A DNA stretch of 64,000 nucleotides from Bremerella sp. JC817. GTDB lineage: Bacteria; Planctomycetota; Planctomycetia; Pirellulales; Pirellulaceae. Of this stretch, positions 46,976 through 56,599 are shown in pieces (the stretch's first letter is position 1; each line of letters opens with the position of its first letter). The position numbers and the translations under genes were made by a program. The notes beneath the pieces are model-generated. The model did not search any database and was not told the DNA's origin. It was given only the letters and a program-made list of their open reading frames with translations. The stretch spans positions 186,001-250,000 of the forward strand of contig NZ_JBFEFG010000281.1 in NCBI RefSeq assembly GCF_040718835.1. Reading direction: 5' to 3'.

Positions 46976-47350
46976 CTTCGGCCCTTTGATTTCACTCGAT
47001 TGCCTAGCCAAATGGCATCTGGTTACTGTTGAAATCTAGGGCAGAAGCGGTGTTGCAAATCAATTGCCGACAACGCGCTAAGAGAATTGCTCAGCTCGAA
47101 TCGATACGTTCGGCAAATCTAATCCATCTCGCAATCGGATGGGACCGCTCCCACACAACCTAAGTATCTTCAAGAACTAGAGTTAGGCCTTAACCCGCAT
47201 TTCACAAATGGCTTTTTTATGGGAATTCAAACTGCGAGAATCCACATTGGCCAATTTTGGCTCACATGCCTTGTTTTTCCCGCGAGGGGGATGGTAATCG
47301 CCGATGCTGACGGCATTGATCCGGCGGATAAGCTAGATTCTGTTCGCGAC
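46976..47350. other. Gap before the chemoreceptor gene
   Basis: 375 bases. I see no gene. Near 47329-47349 the minus strand carries a short stretch similar to the 3' end of RNase P RNA (see rejected items). Confidence 0.4.
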
Positions 47351-48172
47351 CTATGCAGCCCGGCTCCGAGACTCTACCTGCTGGGTCAACATTTCAAACT
47401 CGCTCAAAATCTGCGTCTGCAGCTTGCGTTCTAAAGCACATAGAATGTCGGCCACTTCTTTACCATCCATGACGCGATGATCGTACGCGATGGTGACGTT
47501 GCAACGCCCCTGATCATCCAGCGGACCGTAAGTCAGCGTCGTGGTGACCGGTGCCTTGGGATCGACGATGGTCACCCCTTGGCCGGCGAGTGTCGTCAGA
47601 GCAAAGGTTCCCAGACGTTTCACACGTTTCTTCGGGGTGAAATGAAAGCGTAACCACCACATCACGCGGCGAAGCATGTCAGGATAGTTGGCAAAGCGGA
47701 CCTGATTCTTGAAAGCCGTTTCGACCGGAGCCGTCTGGTAGCGTTCCAAAAGCCCCTGAAGTTGAAGCAGCGGCATGGTGTGGGCTTCGTCCATCGGCGC
47801 GAAGAAGAGCCATTGCTCTCCGTCGACCACACGCGAAATGGCCAGATTGCCAATAGGATGGGGGTGCTCGTAAAGATGTGGCCAGGGCCACTCCATAAAA
47901 GTCTGCCGTAAACTGGCCGTTTCAGCCGAGAGCAGAGCGTAGGCCCGAAGAACCGCAATCGACCACGAGATCCGAATGGGGCATTTCGAGCGTGCGTCCG
48001 CGAGTCCTTGAAGATCGAAGGTCTTTACCTGCGACACCGTCGGCATCGTTCGATGCATGCGCATCAAGTCCGACACGATCGCCCGATGAGGTGGCAATCC
48101 ACCGGGAATCCAACGCTTTCCGCGGGCTTTGGGGGCCTGGGAAGTGGAAGAAGAAACAGGTAAGTCAGACAT
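47351..48172 (-). CDS. Stand-alone 2-oxoacid dehydrogenase E2-type acyltransferase domain
   Basis: About 273 residues from the ATG at 48172. A second ATG at 48229 is possible; neither has a clear ribosome site. The body is the catalytic domain of E2 acyltransferases: it starts 'PPHRAIVSDLMRMHRTMPTV', has GTFALTTLAGQGVTIVDPKA, and the active-site motif AYDHRVMDG with the catalytic His and Asp. There is no lipoyl domain and no E1/E3-binding domain, so it cannot be a normal pyruvate dehydrogenase subunit. It may transfer acyl groups from CoA to another substrate (inference). It is on the same strand as, but 142 bases from, nrfA. Confidence 0.83.
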   Translation of the reverse strand: MSDLPVSSSTSQAPKARGKRWIPGGLPPHRAIVSDLMRMHRTMPTVSQVKTFDLQGLADARSKCPIRISWSIAVLRAYALLSAETASLRQTFMEWPWPHLYEHPHPIGNLAISRVVDGEQWLFFAPMDEAHTMPLLQLQGLLERYQTAPVETAFKNQVRFANYPDMLRRVMWWLRFHFTPKKRVKRLGTFALTTLAGQGVTIVDPKAPVTTTLTYGPLDDQGRCNVTIAYDHRVMDGKEVADILCALERKLQTQILSEFEMLTQQVESRSRAA

Positions 48173-48262
48173 CCGTTGAGAATAGCACGAATCAGAGTCT
48201 TGGCACTCCCCTAGCGCCCGTAGACTCATGACCCAGACGCATGGCCACTTAGATAGCGGACG

Positions 48263-48286
48263 ACTGGGCTTTAAAGCAAGCCCAGT
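48263..48286 (-). terminator. Hairpin after nrfA
   Basis: ACTGGGCTT (48263-48271) pairs with AAGCCCAGT (48278-48286) about 30 bases after the nrfA stop. No U-run, so the terminator call is weak. Confidence 0.4.
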
Positions 48287-48314
48287 TCCCCTATTCGTAC
48301 CGGTTGATGCTTGG

Positions 48315-49910
48315 CTAGTTCACTGGTGCTTTATCGTCGGGGGTGATGCCTTCGACTTCGATCACTTCCCCGGTTGGCTCGGGCGCCTCTGGGGCTCGAA
48401 GCTTCAGCGCCTCGATTTCGGCCTGGCGACAATAATCGATCGACTCGCCCAAGATACGAGCCGCTTCCTGATCGGCGTGAAAGCCTTTCGAATTCTCGCT
48501 GCTGATGAAATCGAGCCGCCACATCCCCTTCTTTTGCAGTTCCAGGATCGGTGCCATCTGCTCGTCGGTAGCGCCGGCGGCCTGGGCGGCCCGCATGGCA
48601 TCCAGCATCGACGTCATCGCCACCGCGGCCCGTTCGGTCAGGGCCTTGGTTCGCTCCTGGATGATATGCACTCGATCGACTAGTTCCTGAGCGTTCACGT
48701 TATGGCAAGTCTGGCACGACTTGTCGGCCGTCAGCAAAGGACTTCCGACCCAGTGGCTACTGACTTTCATCGCCCCTTTACGTTCGTAGGGCATATGGCA
48801 GTCGGCGCAGCTCACGCCACTGCGGGCATGAATCCCCTGGCTCCAGAGCTCAAACTCGGGATGCTGAGCCTTGTAGATCTTCGCGCCCGTTTCTCCATGC
48901 TTGTAGTCGATGAAGTCGCTGCCGTCAGGGAACTTGTGGTTGTCGTACAGCTCTTCGATTTGCTCGACCTTCAGACCGTTGCCCCAGGGGAAGAACAATG
49001 TCTCTTTGGTCGCACAATAGTACTCAACATGACACTGGGCACAGACGAACGTCCGCATTTCCTGCCGCGTCGCGTCGCGATTGGGATCGTAGTCGCGATC
49101 CTTCTTGCCGTTTCGCCATCGCTGAATACTTGGCAGATGAGGAACCGGGTCGTCACTTTTCGCCAGCGCGGCGATACCGTTCACGAAGCCTGGCCGAGTC
49201 ACGCGGATCGCCATCGATTCGGGATCGTGGCAATCGATGCAGCTCACCGGGTGTGCCTTGCCAGATGCCGTGGTTCCATCGGGGGTCATTTCAATCTCGG
49301 CATGGGCGTCGGGATAGTCCATCGTGCTCATCTTCTCGAAGCCCTTCATCACGGCGGGCCAGTTGAAGTCGTGCGCCAGTTCCAACTCGGTAACATCCAT
49401 TTCGCCTTGTTCAATCAAACCAAGACGTCGGTAAGTCGGCACCACCGACGCATGGCAATGCAGGCAGGCCCCGCCCTGCTTTCGCTCGGTCACCCGTTTG
49501 GTTTTCTCTTGATCGCTGAGCATGTAAGCGTGCCCGCGTGCTTCGCGGTAGTCCAGACTGAAGGCATAGCCGGCGAATAAACGCTTCAGCCAGGGATCCG
49601 CCTCGAGCTTGCTGGCGGTCATCCCGTCGGAACCACCGTAATCGCTCTCTTCCATGTCGACCGTACGCAGGTACGAGTCGTACTGGTGCGGCCAATTCAC
49701 GCCCCACGGTGCCGGATCAGTCGAAACTTCGTCGACCTCTTCCAAACGCACGAACGGAATCCGCGCTTCCTGCTTCTTTTCGAAGATATTCATCAACAGC
49801 GCTACGACGGCGAAGGTGATCACCGCGAACAACAGCATCAACCCAACCAGGGCGAAGAAGGAATTTCCGCGGGCTCCCTTCGAGGGGGACGTGGATGGTT
49901 CAGAACTCAT
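48315..49910 (-). CDS. nrfA: Ammonia-forming cytochrome c nitrite reductase NrfA
   Basis: 531 residues from the ATG at 49910 (AGGA eight bases before it). An N-terminal membrane helix (FFALVGLMLLFAVITFAVVALL) acts as uncleaved anchor or signal. Five haem sites (numbering from the upstream TTG): 151 CLHCH, 226 CIDCH, 292 CAQCH, 370 CADCH, 401 CQTCH. 'CAQCHVEYYC', 'IYKAQHPEFELW' and 'GIHARSGVSCADCHMP' match the NrfA active site, including its Tyr and His. The first haem motif is CxxCH rather than the CxxCK of E. coli NrfA. It reduces nitrite to ammonium in the periplasm with six electrons supplied by NrfH. Confidence 0.95.
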   Translation of the reverse strand: MSSEPSTSPSKGARGNSFFALVGLMLLFAVITFAVVALLMNIFEKKQEARIPFVRLEEVDEVSTDPAPWGVNWPHQYDSYLRTVDMEESDYGGSDGMTASKLEADPWLKRLFAGYAFSLDYREARGHAYMLSDQEKTKRVTERKQGGACLHCHASVVPTYRRLGLIEQGEMDVTELELAHDFNWPAVMKGFEKMSTMDYPDAHAEIEMTPDGTTASGKAHPVSCIDCHDPESMAIRVTRPGFVNGIAALAKSDDPVPHLPSIQRWRNGKKDRDYDPNRDATRQEMRTFVCAQCHVEYYCATKETLFFPWGNGLKVEQIEELYDNHKFPDGSDFIDYKHGETGAKIYKAQHPEFELWSQGIHARSGVSCADCHMPYERKGAMKVSSHWVGSPLLTADKSCQTCHNVNAQELVDRVHIIQERTKALTERAAVAMTSMLDAMRAAQAAGATDEQMAPILELQKKGMWRLDFISSENSKGFHADQEAARILGESIDYCRQAEIEALKLRAPEAPEPTGEVIEVEGITPDDKAPVN

Positions 49911-49922
49911 GATCAAATCCTG

Positions 49923-50477
49923 CTATCGTGAGTTGGGTTCCAAGGTGGGATAGACGCGAGCGTGCAGCGCGTGCCCGACGTCGGCGTGACAATGCACGCA
50001 CGACATCGTCTCTTCCTGATGATTCGCCGGAAGCATGCTATGGACGAAGTCGGCGTGGCAATGCAGGCAGGCATGCTGCGTGACCTGGCGATTGCGAGGC
50101 TTGATTCGCAGCGGCTCTGGGTAGTCGTTCAGTGTGAACGCCAGCGAGTGAAAGAAACCGTTATCGGCCTTGGTTACCCACTTGCCAATCGGGTCGTGAG
50201 AGAGATGGCAGTCGTTACAAACGGCAACATTGTGATGGCTCGACTTCTGCCATGTGTCATACGGCTCTTGCATGACATGACAATTGATACATGTCTGGGG
50301 GTCGTTGCTCAGGTAGCTGGCCCCTTTTCCATAACCAAACGTGAACGTACCCAGGCCGAGCACAATCCCCAGCAGGATCGCGAAGCAAGACGAAAAGAGC
50401 CCCACGTAGACGCGGGCCCTTGAAGATCGCTTCCATGAATACTGGCGACGAGAGGTGTTTGAGCTCCCGTTTTCCAT
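49923..50477 (-). CDS. nrfH: NrfH, quinol-oxidising tetrahaem cytochrome
   Basis: 184 residues. One membrane helix (LFSSCFAILLGIVLGLGTFT) anchors four haem sites: CINCH (63-67), CNDCH (87-91), CLHCH and CVHCH. The first is followed by VM, so the Met ligand typical of NrfH haem 1 is present. NapC/NirT family. It passes electrons from menaquinol to NrfA. The nrfA ATG comes 12 bases after its stop, so the pair is one operon. Ribosome site GGAAGG. Confidence 0.94.
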   Translation of the reverse strand: MENGSSNTSRRQYSWKRSSRARVYVGLFSSCFAILLGIVLGLGTFTFGYGKGASYLSNDPQTCINCHVMQEPYDTWQKSSHHNVAVCNDCHLSHDPIGKWVTKADNGFFHSLAFTLNDYPEPLRIKPRNRQVTQHACLHCHADFVHSMLPANHQEETMSCVHCHADVGHALHARVYPTLEPNSR

Positions 50478-50856
50478 ACATCCCAGCCTTCCGTTAGCTA
50501 ATCAAACCCCGGCTTTCAGGCCGGATTCGATCGCGGGCGTAGTGGTTGGACCATCTGGGTGCCCAAGATAGCGTTCTGGGGGGAACGCTTCAAAGCATTT
50601 TCCCTAAATTCGTCACAAGTTTCTTACACCATCCAGCCCGCACTCACTTTGCGGGGGATCCAGCGGTCCATTGGGAATAAGTTTCGCTTCTATCGACCTC
50701 AGAACCACCCATTGAGAGGACAATAAATTTTCAACAAAGGAAGCAACTTTTTCACATTGCGGTTTCTACGAACAACCTATCGTTGGGGGAATCTTCAATT
50801 CGATTCATTGTTTTTTAGAGGCGGAAAATCTACGAAACACTGGAAGAAGTAAACGT
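50478..50856. other. Divergent control region between nrfHA and the Amt-MCP fusion gene
   Basis: 379 bases shared by both transcripts. A CCGGC/GCCGG hairpin (50509-50524) lies in the nrfH leader. On the plus strand TTGCGG with TATCGT is a weak promoter for the fusion gene. No Fnr-type TTGAT-N4-ATCAA palindrome or sigma-54 element was found by eye. Confidence 0.55.
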
Positions 50857-53181
50857 ATGCCCTCACGTCGAAATCTCTATCTAATCGTATCTCTCCTTAC
50901 TGTTGGCTCGCTGGTCGTCGGTGGATCGCAGGCCTTTGCCCAGGCCGATCTGGCGGCACCGGTCGCAGCCGTGGAAGCCGCCCCTGCGGTAGATGCCACT
51001 GCCGACGGCCACGCGTTGATTGACTATGCGTGGGTGATCTTTGCCGCCGCCCTGGTCATGCTGATGCAAGCCGGTTTCATGTGCCTGGAGTCAGGTCTGG
51101 CTCGGGCCAAGAACTCGATTAATGTCGCCGTGAAAAACATGGCCGACTTCGTCCTTTCCGTCGCCGGCTTCTGGTTCATCGGCTTTGGGCTGATGTTCGG
51201 AACCACCTACTATGGCCTGTTCGGCACGACCGACTTCTGCGTCTCTTTTGAGAACTCTCCTTGGCTGGCCGTCTTCTTCGTCTTTCAAGCTACGTTCTGC
51301 GGAACCGCAGCGACGATCGACTCGGGCGCCGTCGCCGAACGTTCCCGCTTTGTGACTTACCTGTTTATCTCGCTGATCACATCGGCACTCATCTATCCGG
51401 TGTTCGGTCACTGGGCGTGGGGCAGCTTGTATCACAGCGACTCCAGCGGCTGGCTGGAAGACATGGGCTTCATCGACTTCGCTGGCTCGACCGTGGTGCA
51501 CTCGGTGGGTGCCTGGGTGGCGTTGGCATCGGTCATCATTATTGGGCCACGTCTGGGACGCTTTAACGAAGACGGCACGGCGAACCGGTTCCATCCCCAC
51601 AACTTGCCGTTGATGTACCTCGGTACGTTCATCCTGGTGTTTGGCTGGTTTGGCTTTAACTGCGGCAGTACCCTGGCCGTCGATGCTGAAGTCGGTCCGA
51701 TCGCCATGACGACACTGCTTTCCGCCTGTTTCGGCGGGCTTAGCTCGACTTTGATTAGCTGGTCGCTCGGAAGTGCCAAACTGCCTCAAGCCGAAGACAT
51801 CGCCAATGGCGTGCTGGGTGGCCTGGTCGGGATCACCGCCGGCTGTGCCAGTGTTTCGGCGACGGGTGCCGTGCTGATCGGTCTGGTCAGTGGCGTGTTG
51901 GTCTTCCTCGGTATGATCTTGATGGAGAAGGTTTTGAAACTGGACGACGTCGTCGGTGCGATTCCAGTGCATGGCTTCTGCGGTGCCTGGGGTACGATCG
52001 CGGTCGGCTTCTTCGCTCGAGAAGACGTTCTTACCGGCGCCAGTATGACCCGCTGGGATTTGATCGGTGTTCAAGCGATCGGTGTCGCGGCTTGCTTCGT
52101 GTGGACCTTCTGCACGGGGTTTGCCCTGGTCTATCTGCTAAAGTGCGTCACGCATGTCCGTGTTAGTGAAGAAGATGAAATCATGGGCCTGAACGTTTCC
52201 GAACATGGTGCTAAGAGCACGCTGTTCGACCTGGCCGCTACCATGCAGCAGGCCGCCCATGCCGAGCACATCGATCGCCGGTTCCTGGTCGAACCGGAAA
52301 TCGGTACCGAAGCGGGCGACCTGGCTCAGGCGTTTAATCGTTTGATCGAAGCGATCGACTCGGAACGGCACCGCACGCGTGACGCCGTGCAATCGCTGGA
52401 ACGCCAGAAATCACTCGCCCAGGCAGGCCTCGCCAGGTACAAGCACCAAGTCGAGTCGAGCCTAGAGTCGATCGACGAACAACGCAACTCGCTTCAGTCG
52501 GTGGTCGAGACCTCTTCAACCAACGCCCAGAGGCTCGTCAGTTCAGTTCAGCAGATCTTCGCTCGCATCGATACGATGGTCCGCTCGCTGGGGGATATTT
52601 CGCAGCAGATGCAAAAGACTGCGTCGCTGGCCGAACGAGGCGTGGCGACTGCCAGCAGCAGCGGCGCGACGATGAGCCAGTTGAATGAATCGTCGACCGA
52701 GATCGAATCGGTGCTCGACATGGTTCGCGAAGTGGCCGAGCAGACCAACCTGCTTGCATTGAACGCCACGATCGAAGCTGCCCGGGCCGGTGCCGCTGGC
52801 AAGGGCTTCGCCGTGGTCGCCACCGAGGTGAAACAACTGTCTCGTGCTTCGGCCGAATCGACCCAGCAAATTAGTGGACAGATTTCTCGCATTCGCAGCG
52901 ATACCCGGGAAGTGGCCTCGAACCTGAGCGAGACGGCAAACGTCATCGGCCAGGTCTGTGCTATGAATGACGAAATGAACCGCTTCCTGCAGAACACATC
53001 GACCGACCAACGGGCCTCGGCCGAACAGGTCCGTCAGATCGGTAGCGAGATTGAACAAATGGTCGAGCAAATGCTGAAAGGAATGCAGGAAATTCGTGTT
53101 TCCAGCGAAACGATCGGCCACCGCGTGCGGAATTCGTATCAGGAATTCACCACCGTGCTGGATCAAGCCGGCCTCGCCTAG
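50857..53181 (+). CDS. Ammonium transporter-HAMP-chemoreceptor fusion (Amt-MCP)
   Basis: 774 residues. A signal peptide (about 1-30, ends QAFAQA) precedes a full Amt domain at 50-450. Amt landmarks are '[20 protein letters not shown]', D207 and H215 in [14 protein letters not shown], and H372 in [10 protein letters not shown]; the two His form the channel's twin-His site. The cytosolic C-terminal motif GLNVSEHG is present. Residues about 452-503 form a HAMP-like unit ([23 protein letters not shown]) that aligns with the HAMP of the receptor at 45248. Residues about 540-770 are an MCP signalling helix pair with tip [18 protein letters not shown] (628-645). Likely an ammonium sensor of the inner membrane driving a CheA/CheW-type pathway. 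Divergent from nrfHA. Confidence 0.95.
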   Translation: MPSRRNLYLIVSLLTVGSLVVGGSQAFAQADLAAPVAAVEAAPAVDATADGHALIDYAWVIFAAALVMLMQAGFMCLESGLARAKNSINVAVKNMADFVLSVAGFWFIGFGLMFGTTYYGLFGTTDFCVSFENSPWLAVFFVFQATFCGTAATIDSGAVAERSRFVTYLFISLITSALIYPVFGHWAWGSLYHSDSSGWLEDMGFIDFAGSTVVHSVGAWVALASVIIIGPRLGRFNEDGTANRFHPHNLPLMYLGTFILVFGWFGFNCGSTLAVDAEVGPIAMTTLLSACFGGLSSTLISWSLGSAKLPQAEDIANGVLGGLVGITAGCASVSATGAVLIGLVSGVLVFLGMILMEKVLKLDDVVGAIPVHGFCGAWGTIAVGFFAREDVLTGASMTRWDLIGVQAIGVAACFVWTFCTGFALVYLLKCVTHVRVSEEDEIMGLNVSEHGAKSTLFDLAATMQQAAHAEHIDRRFLVEPEIGTEAGDLAQAFNRLIEAIDSERHRTRDAVQSLERQKSLAQAGLARYKHQVESSLESIDEQRNSLQSVVETSSTNAQRLVSSVQQIFARIDTMVRSLGDISQQMQKTASLAERGVATASSSGATMSQLNESSTEIESVLDMVREVAEQTNLLALNATIEAARAGAAGKGFAVVATEVKQLSRASAESTQQISGQISRIRSDTREVASNLSETANVIGQVCAMNDEMNRFLQNTSTDQRASAEQVRQIGSEIEQMVEQMLKGMQEIRVSSETIGHRVRNSYQEFTTVLDQAGLA

Positions 53182-53230
53182 TCCGCGAGTGCCGATGACT
53201 GGCTGGTTCGCCCCACGATCCAGCTTGCAG

Positions 53231-53282
53231 TGCCCCCACTTATTCGGGACTCACCCCGAGTTTTTGGGGGCATTGTTCTTTT
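53231..53282 (+). terminator. Terminator after the Amt-MCP gene
   Basis: TGCCCCCA (53231-53238) pairs with TGGGGGCA (53265-53272), inner CTCGGGG-like stem, then TTGTTCTTTT. Confidence 0.85.
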
Positions 53283-53314
53283 CGAGATCAATACCTGGAA
53301 GTGAGACTGTTGTC

Positions 53315-53343
53315 TTGACGTTTATTGTAATGACGCCTATCCT
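53315..53343 (+). promoter_or_regulatory. Candidate promoter of the MarR gene
   Basis: TTGACG (53315-53320), exactly 17 bases, TATCCT (53338-53343). The expected start of transcription coincides with the ATG at 53350, so the message would be leaderless. A repeated TGACG in the spacer could be part of a repressor site. Confidence 0.5.
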
Positions 53344-53349
53344 GGGGGG

Positions 53350-53856
53350 ATGGCTGTATCTTCACAGAAATCTCGAACGCGTCCTCCTGGCGGAAAGTTT
53401 GACTCCCTGGAACAGGAAGTCTTCCTGAACCTTTGGCGCACCTACGATCGCCTGAAAACGATCGAGGAAGAAGTATTCGGCAAAGTCGGCTTGTCGGCTC
53501 AGCAGTACAACACACTTCGCTTGCTAAAGTCCGTGCATCCTGCTTCGATGCCAACGCTGGTGCTAGGCTCGCGACTGATTTCTCGTGCGCCGGACATGAC
53601 TCGTCTGTTAGATAAGCTCGAACAACGCGGTTTACTAACACGAGAGCGGCGTCCCGAGAATCGACGGGTGGTGGAAGTCACCATCTCGCCGGCGGGGCTT
53701 CAACTGCTGGAGCAGCTTGCCGAACAGGTCGAACAATGCCATGCACGGCAATTGGGTCACCTCTCCCCTGCCCAGTTGAAGCAGTTGGCCGGGCTGCTTC
53801 GCGATGCTCGTGCCCCGCACGAAGATGCCACGAACCTCTCGCTGGTTGACGATTGA
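53350..53856 (+). CDS. MarR family transcriptional regulator
   Basis: 168 residues with the winged-helix core at about 30-140. N-terminal dimer helix DSLEQEVFLNLWRTYDRLKT, recognition region 'LVLGSRLISRAPDMTRLLDK', and wing 'RGLLTRERRPENRRVVEVTI'. MarR proteins usually repress a nearby gene until a small phenolic or similar ligand binds. It is 45 bases upstream of the halogenase-like gene on the same strand and probably controls it (inference). Ribosome site is poor, consistent with a leaderless transcript. Confidence 0.93.
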   Translation: MAVSSQKSRTRPPGGKFDSLEQEVFLNLWRTYDRLKTIEEEVFGKVGLSAQQYNTLRLLKSVHPASMPTLVLGSRLISRAPDMTRLLDKLEQRGLLTRERRPENRRVVEVTISPAGLQLLEQLAEQVEQCHARQLGHLSPAQLKQLAGLLRDARAPHEDATNLSLVDD

Positions 53857-53901
53857 TATAACGCGGCTGCCATGCCGCCTGAAACGATAGGCCAAAGGAC
53901 G

Positions 53902-55143
53902 ATGATCGATACCCCGAAGACGACTCAGGTAGTGGTAATTGGTGGCGGTCCCGCAGGAGCCACGGTCAGCACCATTCTGGCCCAACAAGGCGTTCGCGTT
54001 GAGCTGTTCGAGCGCGAGAAATTTCCACGCTTCCACATCGGCGAATCGCTGATCCCGGAAACCTACTGGGTGCTGAAGCGTCTGAACATGATCCCGAAGC
54101 TGCGCGAGAGCGCCTTCATTAAGAAGTACAGCGTGCAGTTCGTCAGCGACTCGGGGAAAGAGTCGGCACCGTTCTACTTTCACGATAATAAAGACCACGA
54201 CTGCTCGCAGACCTGGCAGGTCCGCCGAAGCGAGTTCGACGAAATGATGCTGCGCAATGCCGAAGAGCATGGCGTAAGAACGCACGAAGGCACGCGCGTC
54301 CTCGATGTCCTATTCGAAGGAGATCGCGCGATTGGTATCCAGGTGATGGGCGAAGACGGCGAGAAACGCGAAGTGCGAGCCGACGTGGTGGTCGACGCCA
54401 GCGGCCAGAGCTCGATGCTGCTGAACAAGCTGAAGCTTCGTGTCCCTGATCCGACGCTCAACAAGGGTTCGATCTGGACCTATTACAAAGGTGCCTACCG
54501 CGGCGAAGGTCGCGACGAAGGTGCCACGACGGTCCTGCAGGTCGAGGACAAGAAGGGGTGGTTCTGGTACATCCCCCTGCACGACGACATGGTCAGCATC
54601 GGCGTCGTTGGCGATTTCGATTACTTGTTCAAGGGGCGTGGCTCGCACGAGCAAGTCTTCGCCGAAGAGTTGGAACGTTGCCCTGCCGCCAAGATGCGTG
54701 TCGAAAACGCTGAGCAGGTCACCAAGATCTTCGCCACCAAAGACTTCACCTACAAGTCGAAGCAGGCCGCCGGCGATGGCTGGGTTTTGATCGGCGATGC
54801 CCTCGGTTTCCTGGATCCGCTGTACTCATCCGGCGTACTGCTCGCTTTGAAGTCGGGCGAACTGGCTGCCGACGCAATTGCCGAAGGCTTGATCAAGGGA
54901 GACACCTCCCGGGCTCAACTCAGCAATTGGGAAGCGGACTACATGGTCGGCATGGAACGCATGCGGAAGCTCGTCTGCGAATACTACGACGGTTTCAACT
55001 TCGGTCACTTCGTCCGTCGGTTCCCGAATCATCGCGGCGACATCACCGACCTGCTGATTGGCGACCTATTCAAAGAAAGCCTCGATCAGGTCTTCATCTC
55101 GATCGATTCGCTTAAGGCGGAAGCAGCGGCGATGACGAAATAG
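53902..55143 (+). CDS. Flavin-dependent halogenase-like monooxygenase
   Basis: 413 residues from the ATG at 53902 (AAAGGA just before); an earlier ATG at 53872 is weaker. FAD-binding GGGPAGATVSTILAQQG (near 14-30), then 'FPRFHIGESLIP', a family hallmark. The halogenase motif WxWxIP is present as W220-F-W-Y-I-P225, and FIKKYSVQF supplies a lysine (about K75) at the place of the catalytic Lys of phenol/pyrrole-type halogenases. GDALGFLDPLYSSGVLLAL is the second FAD motif. It may halogenate or hydroxylate an aromatic substrate. Geranylgeranyl-reductase-like function is the alternative. No FAD reductase gene is adjacent. Confidence 0.85.
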   Translation: MIDTPKTTQVVVIGGGPAGATVSTILAQQGVRVELFEREKFPRFHIGESLIPETYWVLKRLNMIPKLRESAFIKKYSVQFVSDSGKESAPFYFHDNKDHDCSQTWQVRRSEFDEMMLRNAEEHGVRTHEGTRVLDVLFEGDRAIGIQVMGEDGEKREVRADVVVDASGQSSMLLNKLKLRVPDPTLNKGSIWTYYKGAYRGEGRDEGATTVLQVEDKKGWFWYIPLHDDMVSIGVVGDFDYLFKGRGSHEQVFAEELERCPAAKMRVENAEQVTKIFATKDFTYKSKQAAGDGWVLIGDALGFLDPLYSSGVLLALKSGELAADAIAEGLIKGDTSRAQLSNWEADYMVGMERMRKLVCEYYDGFNFGHFVRRFPNHRGDITDLLIGDLFKESLDQVFISIDSLKAEAAAMTK

Positions 55144-55169
55144 CTGCCAACCATTGCACATAGTTACAG

Positions 55170-55206
55170 AACGGTTGCCTTCGCTTAGATGGCAACCGTT
55201 TTTTTA
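55170..55206 (+). terminator. Terminator after the halogenase-like gene
   Basis: AACGGTTGCC (55170-55179) pairs with GGCAACCGTT (55191-55200), followed by T5 and A. Confidence 0.93.
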
Positions 55207-55322
55207 TTCAATGTGTTGGCGGTGTGGGTATCAGCGATAATTCCCGCCAGGCGTTGAAATCTCACAAAATAACTGGCATGGCCCTACCCAATGCCTAGCA
55301 TAGTAAGTACGCCCCAAACTGA

Positions 55323-56354
<1,032 letters not shown>

Positions 56355-56529
56355 CGCCTTCACTGTTTCGCCAATTTGCGTGCACGGAAACCAGCGATGC
56401 CATGCACGCAGATTCTCGCCGACACAAAAGAGAAAGGTCGATTTGATTTCTCTTTCTGATCGATGCACAACCCTGGGGGCCTGCGCCGCTGTTTTCGAGC
56501 TCGATTACCCACGCATGGTTTGACTTGCG

Positions 56530-56558
56530 TTGACCCACCTGCGGCAGCCATTAATACT
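56530..56558 (+). promoter_or_regulatory. Candidate promoter of the second sulfatase
   Basis: TTGACC (56530-56535), 17 bases, AATACT (56553-56558), giving a leader of about 35 bases with GAGG before the ATG at 56600. Confidence 0.5.
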
Positions 56559-56599
56559 GAAGTCGCCCATCCGAAAGCCTTTTCCGCAACGAGGCCCTC

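Noticed and set aside
47325..47350. Minus-strand stretch ACAGAATCTAGCTTATCC resembles the conserved 3' end of RNase P RNA.
   Set aside because: The rest of an RNase P RNA would have to lie in 47351-47750, which is a well-supported coding region with the E2 active-site motif. Only the short end matches, so chance or a fragment is more likely.
48263..48286. Hairpin after nrfA as a strong terminator.
   Set aside because: Stem is good but no U-run follows on the minus strand, so only a weak call was kept in the features.
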